From assembly GCA_030642635.1 (NCBI GenBank), contig DAOWNK010000002.1, forward strand, positions 1 to 32,054: a DNA stretch of 32,054 nt, written 5' to 3'. Position 1 is the first letter of the stretch. Each line of letters opens with the position of its first letter. The translations under genes were made by a program, and so were the position numbers. Shown in pieces: positions 26,178 to 32,054 of this stretch. This DNA is from Pirellulales bacterium. GTDB lineage: Bacteria; Planctomycetota; Planctomycetia; Pirellulales; Thermoguttaceae. The notes under the pieces are model-generated. The model worked only from the letters and a program-made list of their open reading frames with translations. It was not told where the DNA came from and did no database searches.

Positions 26178-26496
26178 GCAAGGATCGAAAAGCCGAAGGC
26201 GAAGGCGCGGCAGAAGCAAAGTCCGGGGCGGCCGAAAAAAGGTGGGGCAACTTGCCCCACCTTAAAACCACGTGACGAATCAGCCCGCACTACAGCCCAA
26301 GCTGCCGGCGAAGCACGAAGGCGAAGGCGCGGCAAAAGGCCGGCGGTGGCGACAAGAAAAGCCGTGCCGCAAAATCGGTTAGGAAAACTTTTCCTAAGCG
26401 ATCTCAAGACGAATCGGCCCGGACGGCCGAAAAAAAGTGTTGGGAAAACTTTGCCCAACATTTCCAGGCCTAAACGCGACGAATCAGCCCGCGTTG
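26178..26496 (+). pseudogene. Degenerate ParB/HTH-linker-like reading frame without start codon
   Basis: Open frame IEKPKAKARQKQSPGRPKKGGATCPTLKPRDESARTTAQAAGEA...TNRPGRPKKSVGKTLPNISRPKRDESARVAA* with internally repeated GRPKK...RDESAR modules. Confidence 0.35.
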
Positions 26497-26731
26497 CTGC
26501 GTAGGATCGATTTTAACGGCCTGTAGGCTCCAAGGTGTTTGGCACTCTAAGGGCCACCGGAACGCAACAGCAAGCGAACTGGGGACACGATTCCTACACC
26601 GACGGCACTTAGAGCCGTGGCAATGGGGGCAGGCGTTCAAGCGGCTGCTGGAAAACAAAGGGGTGAAGAGAGGAAGCGGAAAAGGCGACCCACGCGCTAA
26701 GGAACGTAAAGCGGAAACCGTTTCCGCTTTA
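26239..26731. repeat. Set of four odd-length palindromes with a central C
   Basis: 26239-26263, 26379-26397, 26438-26460 (one mismatch), 26707-26731. Confidence 0.7.
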
Positions 26732-26938
26732 GCTTCTGGTTTAGGCGTAGATGATCGCACGGCCCGTAACCGCATGGCGGCCGCCGACGAATTTGACGCC
26801 CTGCCGAAAGCCGTCCAGGCCGAGGTTGCGGCGCAATGGATTACCGGACGAACTCGGCAATGCGTTCGGCGTATCGGGTTGGCTTGTGGACCGGGCGAAG
26901 CAGGCGACAAACACCCCCCCCTGTTTAAGGTACTGTGA
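26663..26938 (+). CDS. HTH/ParB-like protein or C-terminal fragment
   Basis: KGDPRAKERKAETVSALASGLGVDDRTARNRMAAADEFDALPKAVQAEVA. Confidence 0.5.
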   Translation: MKRGSGKGDPRAKERKAETVSALASGLGVDDRTARNRMAAADEFDALPKAVQAEVAAQWITGRTRQCVRRIGLACGPGEAGDKHPPLFKVL

Positions 26939-27104
26939 AGCTTAACGCACCTGAACAGGGTGGGAACATACTTACCCGCACTTTACTGAACTTTGTTTAT
27001 TTTGTGCACGAATTTTCTCAATTCCTAGCACCATCCCGAGGTGGCAACGGCCGTGCTGGTCTCACTTTCCATGTGGCCACTTGTCCCCCCTTGCGTGGCA
27101 TTTA

Positions 27105-27292
27105 GCGTAGCACCGGGCGTAGCACCGGCGTTATTTAACCGTTTCACCGGCGTCGATGTGTGCTGTCCGGCGAGTATGAGTTGTATGCAAAGCGGGCAAA
27201 GGAACTGCAAAAGATACGCAAGGGCAATCAGCCAACGGCGGATAATCAGTAGTAAAACTGGTTTTAGGCCGTAGCACCGGCGTAGCACCGGG
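27105..27292. promoter_or_regulatory. Candidate integrase arm-type sites, right cluster
   Basis: CGTAGCACCGG pairs at 27105/27117 and 27269/27281, same motif as near attL. Confidence 0.5.
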
Positions 27293-27359
27293 TAATCAGC
27301 CTCTTTTCTCGGATTCCCAGAAAACGTGAAAAACCCTTGAAAAATAGGGGTTTCGTGAG

Positions 27360-27430
27360 TTGGGGAACTAGGATTTGAACCTAGACTAAGTGATTCAGAG
27401 TCACTCGTGCTGCCGTTACACTATTCCCCA
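27360..27430 (-). tRNA. tRNA-Gln (anticodon CTG)
   Basis: TGGGGAATAGTGTAACGGCAGCACGAGTGACTCTGAATCACTTAGTCTAGGTTCAAATCCTAGTTCCCCAA folds as cloverleaf; anticodon loop CTCTGAA. Confidence 0.92.
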
Positions 27431-27663
27431 GTTCAGTCGGGCCGCCTCGGCGGAGTGGCAACATCGGCCAAGGCAGATGCACATTAAGTCTGCCGCGAGT
27501 TTTAGTCAAGGGGGAAATTGGGGTGGGAAATTGGGCCACCCGGCCCAAAAGCCGCTTGATCGGGCAGCATAACCTGCGGCTCTCATAACATCAACGCCGG
27601 CAATGCTTTACGGCAATTTCGCTGAAATATCTCGAAAAATCCCCAAATTTTTCCAGAAAATGC

Positions 27664-27717
27664 TTGACAAGGATAACATTTGGTATAAAATGACAGTTGG
27701 AATGTATGGAATTCCAT
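27664..27717 (+). promoter_or_regulatory. Sigma70-like promoter with palindromic operator
   Basis: TTGACA (27664-27669), TAAAAT (27686-27691, 16-bp spacer), ATGGAATTCCAT palindrome (27706-27717), upstream of the GntR gene. Confidence 0.5.
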
Positions 27718-27784
27718 GAATGTACTGAATATGCTGCGGCTAGCAATAACACTTTAATTAAAATAGATAACAGAGATAAGTAAT

Positions 27785-28492
27785 ATGCCTGAAGTATCGA
27801 ACATGCCGACTACCCTTGCCCAGCAGGCCTACCATGCCGTCCGCGACATGATCGCAGAACAGGAGTTGCAGCCGGGCGTTTGGTTGCGCAAGCGGACGAT
27901 CGCCGCCCGGCTGAACATGAGCACTACGCCGTTGGTCGAGGCGTTTCGACGGCTCGAGCAAGAGGGGCTTCTGGAGGTGGTGCCGCAATGGGGCGTGCGC
28001 GTTCGGGCGTTAACCGTGGATGAACTGGAACAGGTGCTCCTGATGCGCAGGGCCTTGGAGGCGGTCGTGTTCCGACGGCTGGCCGAAAATGTCTCGCAAT
28101 TAACCGATAAGCTCGAGTTGCTCAGTGCGACGGCGGTGGAACTCGACCGCAAAATCCAGGCCGATACCAACGCCCCGGATTCGAGCATGCGTCAGCCCGG
28201 CCATACCAGACGCGACGACTACCATTTTCACCTGGCGCTGGCGGAGATATCGGGCCTGACGATCGTCTCCCGAGAGATCGATCGGCTTTGGCTGCTGCCG
28301 GCCACGGCCCAGATGTTCACCGTACAGGAGTCGCTCGAATTAACGCATGTTGAGCTTCTGGCCGCCATTACTTCGGGCGACGCAACCGCCGCCGAAGAGG
28401 CAATCCGCAGACACGTGGATCACAAACTCCGCTATGAATTACCGATTCTCCGTCGCCGCTTTGGCGACGGGCCGATTGTATTTGAACAGTAG
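27785..28492 (+). CDS. GntR-family (FCD-type) transcriptional regulator
   Basis: LAQQAYHAVRDMIAEQELQPGVWLRKRTIAARLNMSTTPLVEAFRRLEQEGLLEVVPQWGVRV. Confidence 0.92.
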   Translation: MPEVSNMPTTLAQQAYHAVRDMIAEQELQPGVWLRKRTIAARLNMSTTPLVEAFRRLEQEGLLEVVPQWGVRVRALTVDELEQVLLMRRALEAVVFRRLAENVSQLTDKLELLSATAVELDRKIQADTNAPDSSMRQPGHTRRDDYHFHLALAEISGLTIVSREIDRLWLLPATAQMFTVQESLELTHVELLAAITSGDATAAEEAIRRHVDHKLRYELPILRRRFGDGPIVFEQ

Positions 28493-28539
28493 GTACACGT
28501 TTTTTTCACTTTTTCAGAAAGGAGCGATACGACACCCTG

Positions 28540-29418
28540 GTGGAACTTTTGGTTGTGATCGCCATCATCGGCATTCTGATCGCGCTGCTGTTGCCCGCGG
28601 TGCAGGCTGCACGAGAAGCGGCGAGGCGGTTGCAGTGCGGCAACAATCTGAGACAGGTCGGACTGGCGCTGCATAACTACATAGCCTCACATAAGTGCTT
28701 TCCTCCCGGCGGCATGAGCGAGAACGAGCTGAGTTGGCTGGTGATGATCTTGCCTTACATTGAGCAGAACACGTTGTACGAACAGTTCGATTTCAACGAA
28801 GGCGACTACAAAGGTCCAAACAAAAACGAGATCGCTCTGAATAGAGTTGCCGCGTTTTTGTGCCCCAGTTCGAATCAGGAACGGTCGAACCTGGGCACTG
28901 ACATAAGCGGCGTCCCCGAGCAAATCGACGGCGTAGACCCTTACACAACACACTATATCGGCGTGATGGGACCCAAGGGAATCAATCCTGTCACGGGCGA
29001 AGAATACAACAACGACGGATACGGCAATCACGGCGGACATGCCACCCAAGGGGTCTTGCTCAAGGACCGCTGCGTGTGTTTGAGTAAGATCATCGACGGC
29101 ACGTCGAACACGTTTGCCGTCGGGGAGATTTCCTGGAACAAGTACACCAGGTTCCGCACGTGGGTGCGCGGTTCTACGATTGACGGGAGTGCAATGGGGA
29201 GTTGCAAAAACGTCGCCGTCCCGATCAACTTGGGCATAGATTCTTACTTGACGGGAGGAACCTACTTTAATGACGGCGCATTCGGCAGCCAGCATCCAGG
29301 GGGAGCGCATTTCGGCATGTGCGACGGCGCGGTGAAATTCGTCTCCGGCAATGTCGACTTCGGCGTTTTTCTCTCCACGGCCAGCCGAGACGGTGCAGAG
29401 ATCGAAGTCATCTATTAG
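28540..29418 (+). CDS. DUF1559 (H-X9-DG) pseudopilin-like protein with truncated leader
   Basis: LVELLVVIAIIGILIALLLPAVQAAREAARR; HPGGAHFGMCDGAVKF (H-X9-DG region); no upstream start codon with a leader in frame. Confidence 0.85.
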   Translation: MELLVVIAIIGILIALLLPAVQAAREAARRLQCGNNLRQVGLALHNYIASHKCFPPGGMSENELSWLVMILPYIEQNTLYEQFDFNEGDYKGPNKNEIALNRVAAFLCPSSNQERSNLGTDISGVPEQIDGVDPYTTHYIGVMGPKGINPVTGEEYNNDGYGNHGGHATQGVLLKDRCVCLSKIIDGTSNTFAVGEISWNKYTRFRTWVRGSTIDGSAMGSCKNVAVPINLGIDSYLTGGTYFNDGAFGSQHPGGAHFGMCDGAVKFVSGNVDFGVFLSTASRDGAEIEVIY

Positions 29419-29421
29419 CAT

Positions 29422-29479
29422 GTAGGGTGCGTGAAACGCACCAGCCCCAGTATATTGCGGTGCGTTACACGCACCCTAC
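29422..29479. repeat. Palindromic element between DUF1559 and lipoprotein genes
   Basis: GTAGGGTGCGTGAAACGCACC (29422-29442) and GGTGCGTTACACGCACCCTAC (29459-29479), 20 of 21 positions complementary. Confidence 0.88.
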
Positions 29480-29498
29480 GAAGAAGGAATGAACGTGG

Positions 29499-29930
29499 AT
29501 GAATAACGCCGTTTGTCGAGGTTTGGTTTTTGTGCTGACTGCAATGCTGATGTGCTTTTTGCTCGGCTGCGGAGTAGGCGACGGTCCGCAGCGGTTCGAG
29601 GTTTCCGGAAAAGTGACGTTCGGCGGCAAGCCGGTCCCGACCGGCAGAATCCAGTTCGAACCGGACACATCCAAGGGCAATCGCGGGCCGGCCGGCTACG
29701 CGGAAATCAAGGACGGAGTATACAATACACAACAAACGGGCAAGGGAACCGTCGGCGGACCGCACGTTGTGGTCATCCTCGGCTTTGACGGCAAACCTCG
29801 GCCGGAAGCCGAACTGGACAGCGGAACACCGATATTCCCAGACTACCGCACCACTGCCGACCTGCCCGAAGAACCCGCCTCAAAAGATTTCGACGTGCCG
29901 GCCACGCCCGGCGGCACCGTCGACCAATAA
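29499..29930 (+). CDS. Small lipoprotein typical of the DUF1559 neighbourhood
   Basis: LLGCGVGDGPQRFEVSGKVTFGGKPVPTGRIQFEPD. Confidence 0.75.
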   Translation: MNNAVCRGLVFVLTAMLMCFLLGCGVGDGPQRFEVSGKVTFGGKPVPTGRIQFEPDTSKGNRGPAGYAEIKDGVYNTQQTGKGTVGGPHVVVILGFDGKPRPEAELDSGTPIFPDYRTTADLPEEPASKDFDVPATPGGTVDQ

Positions 29931-29955
29931 CCCGATAAGTAGAAGGAGTAAAGTG

Positions 29956-30930
29956 ATGAGCCAACTAGATCGTCGCGGTTTTCTCGAACTCGCAGCGGGG
30001 GCGGCGGGTGTGCACATGATAGCTTCGGGGGCGGATGGATCGACCGAGAACAAGCAGCCGGAGAGTCTTTCGTTCAGTCGAGATTTACCGATTCACGAGC
30101 CGTACGACGTGGTGGTTTGCGGCGGTGGCCCGGCCGGCACCGCTGCGGCACTGGCTGCCCGACGCACGGGCCTGAAGGTGCTTCTGGTTGAATCCCAGGG
30201 GCAACTCGGCGGCATGGGCACCTCGGGACTGGTCTCTCACTGGCTTGGGGGACGCACAGGCCATGATTGCAGCCGTTGGGTGGTTGGCGGGATTTTTCGC
30301 TCCATGGCGGAAGAGGCGACACAACGCGGGTTCGCTCTTCTTCCGAAAGTCGAGAAAATCCAGCCGCACGGCTGGGGCGCCGGGTTGGCGCACGGGATTC
30401 CGTTCGATCCATATGTCATGGCCAAAGCGGTCATCGACGCCACCGGAGACGCCGACGTGGCGGCGCGCAGCGGTTGTCGGGTAGTCAAGGGCCGTAAGTC
30501 GGACGGGCTGATGATGCCCGTCACGCTGCAATTTCACGTGAACAACGTCGATCAGGACACACTTGCGACGTATATCTATGACCACAAGGCAGGACGACTC
30601 GCACGCGAAATCCGCAAGCTGCGTGAGCAAGGCGAGTGGACCTTTCCATACGATATTTTCATCAGCGTGCAGCTCAATGAAAAAGGGACCATGATGATCA
30701 ACACGACCCGAATCTGCGGAATCGACGGCACCGACGGAGCGTCGAAGACGCAAGGCATGATTCGCGGCCGGGCCGAAATACAAAAGCTGATGGCGCCGTG
30801 TTTCGCCATGGGCGAGGCGGCCGGACAAGCGGCGCGGCAGGTCGCTGAAAACAACCTCGCGTTCGATCAGATCGATGTTTCAGCCCTTCGAGACGAACTG
30901 CGACGAAACGCGGCAGTCGTGGACTGGTAA
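29956..30930 (+). pseudogene. FAD-dependent oxidoreductase with apparent internal in-frame deletions
   Basis: Tat-like RRGFLELAAGAAG; YDVVVCGGGPAGTAAALAARRTGLKVLLVE Rossmann motif; AVIDATGDADVAARSG; CFAMGEAAGQAA; segments between motifs shorter than usual for the family. Confidence 0.65.
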
Positions 30931-31372
30931 CACCAACGAGAATGAAAAGGCCGGCGTGTTCACCAGCGGCAAAGACGGCTACAAAGCATACCGCATCCCG
31001 GCCATTGTCGTTACCCGGCAAGGGACATTGCTGGCATTCGCCGAGGGCAGGGAAAGTGGGTCGGACATGGGCGAGGACCACGAAAGTATCCGTCGGCACA
31101 GTTGGCCGAAAGACGGCCGGCCGGGCGCGATCCTGTTCTCCAATCCTGCCAGCGAGAAGGGCCGGGTGAAAATGACCGTCCGCACAAGCTATGACGACGG
31201 GCGCACGTGGCCCGTCTCCAAGCAAATCTACGCCGGCGGCGGCGCATATTCGTGCCTGGTCGTACTGCCGGACGGGCACATCGGCTGCCTGTACGAAGCA
31301 GACGGATGCAAGCGTATCATTTTTGCGCGGTTTTCGCTCGATTGGCTCACCGACGGCACGTCACAGAAGTAG
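30875..31372 (+). pseudogene. Exo-alpha-sialidase (BNR repeat) remnant
   Basis: VFTSGKDGYKAYRIPAIVVTRQGTLLAFAEGRESGSD joined to ESIRRHSWPKDGRPGAILFSNPAS...SYDDGRTWPVSKQIYAGGGAYSCLVVLPDGHIGCLYEAD. Confidence 0.7.
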
Positions 31373-31440
31373 ATTATGTGGCCCTCGCGCTGGTCGAAGG
31401 TGAAGTGAGCAACCAGCTAACCTTGGTCCGGGTGGCCCAA

Positions 31441-31683
31441 AGGCACTTCTCTGTTCGTAGAAAACCAAGAAGCTCCCCGACAAGGACTCGAACCGGACTC
31501 CGTAACCGGTAATGCTGCCAACGACTTACGGCAATCGGCAAATCCAGGTGGCGCAAAATCAGGCGCACTCGGCGCACATTCGGCCCAGATTGACGCCGGG
31601 CTGCAAGCCGTCATTCTCGCATGGCCGAACCTTTCCGAAGAGGTCCGGGCGGGCATCCTGGCGATGGTCAAGGCGGCACGGTA
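31441..31683 (+). pseudogene. C-terminal tail fragment, possibly of a tyrosine integrase
   Basis: Open frame SLFVENQEAPRQGLEPDSVTGNAANDLRQSAN...IDAGLQAVILAWPNLSEEVRAGILAMVKAAR* without start. Confidence 0.4.
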
Positions 31684-31767
31684 GCGGCCATTTGCCTTGT
31701 AGTCGGTGTATTTTGGCCGGAAGAGATGTAACAGAAAACTGGGAAACGCAGTATCCAGGAGAACTCG

Positions 31768-32054
31768 ATGGCCAGACCCAAGGGCAGCCGAAACACGCTG
31801 ATACGGATCACATACGACGATATCGGCCGACTGGCTGGGATTGCTGGAGACACGGCCCGGCAGTATGCACACCGTGGCCAATTCGACCCACGCAACCTTG
31901 ATTCTGCCCTCGCATGGGTCAACGCCCGCCGGACCACGAAAGGGCTGCCACCTATCGGGCTGCCGACCGGGCAGGTCGTTTCCGATGAGGACTTGGCCAC
32001 TACCAGCACACCGGCACCGCCGGAAATGGGCGCGATCCTGTGGTACAATTCACG
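31768..32054 (+). CDS. Small HTH protein, open at the window edge
   Basis: MARPKGSRNTLIRITYDDIGRLAGIAGDTARQYAHRGQFDPRNLDSALAWVNARRTTKGLPPIGLP...; no stop before the window end, absent from the ORF track. Confidence 0.6.
   Translation, partial: MARPKGSRNTLIRITYDDIGRLAGIAGDTARQYAHRGQFDPRNLDSALAWVNARRTTKGLPPIGLPTGQVVSDEDLATTSTPAPPEMGAILWYNS

Larger units (their letters stand above)
19878..27402. mobile_element. Integrative element in tRNA-Gln(CTG), phage-satellite-like
   Basis: 45-bp direct repeats at 19878-19922 and 27358-27402 (tRNA-Gln 3' half); integrase, Xis-like HTH, Rep, iterons and TerS-like genes between them. Confidence 0.88.

Noticed and set aside
27171-27252. Frame VLSGEYELYAKRAKELQKIRKGNQPTADNQ*
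   Set aside because: Looks coding-like but has no clear start or family; too short to support a feature call.
28451-28471. CCGTCGCC-GCTTT-GGCGACGG hairpin as terminator of the GntR gene
   Set aside because: It lies inside the coding sequence and the T-run is about 30 nt downstream, so it is not a canonical intrinsic terminator.
31470-31500. tRNA-like ACAAGGACTCGAACC on the minus strand
   Set aside because: The T-arm does not pair properly and no acceptor or anticodon arms could be assembled; the segment reads as coding (EAPRQGLEPDS).

Overview
This 32 kb window looks like Planctomycetota chromosome (inferred from the DUF1559 H-X9-DG pseudopilin-like protein, its small lipoprotein partner and a Bat operon). 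It carries an unusual load of small palindromic or hairpin elements. Left part: a RAYT-like Y1 transposase with three REP-like palindromes, GT2 and two GT39/ArnT-like glycosyltransferases, a PAP2 phosphatase, HicB with a truncated HicA, a nucleotidyltransferase pair, then moxR-DUF58-bat genes. Middle: Phd/DUF4160/DUF2442, a PLD-family cardiolipin synthase and a RelE/YefM pair. From 19878 to 27402 lies a roughly 7.5 kb integrative element in tRNA-Gln(CTG), bounded by a 45-bp direct repeat. It encodes a tyrosine integrase, an Xis/AlpA-like HTH, a Rep-like winged-helix protein next to five 22/23-bp iterons with an AT-rich repeat and a DnaA-box-like site, a P27-like small terminase and a protease-like/HExxH fusion. 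No large terminase, portal or capsid gene was recognised, so the layout resembles a phage satellite. Right part: a GntR regulator, then DUF1559, lipoprotein, FAD-oxidoreductase and sialidase genes, several of which appear to have lost in-frame segments, and the edge of a second mobile element. Strongest leads: (1) the satellite-like island with iteron origin and candidate integrase arm sites; (2) a GA/TC hairpin element inserted twice, in two different reading frames, inside one glycosyltransferase ORF; (3) an 85-bp hairpin element present twice in inverted orientation with a compensatory stem change. All family calls come from reading sequence by eye; no database search was run.
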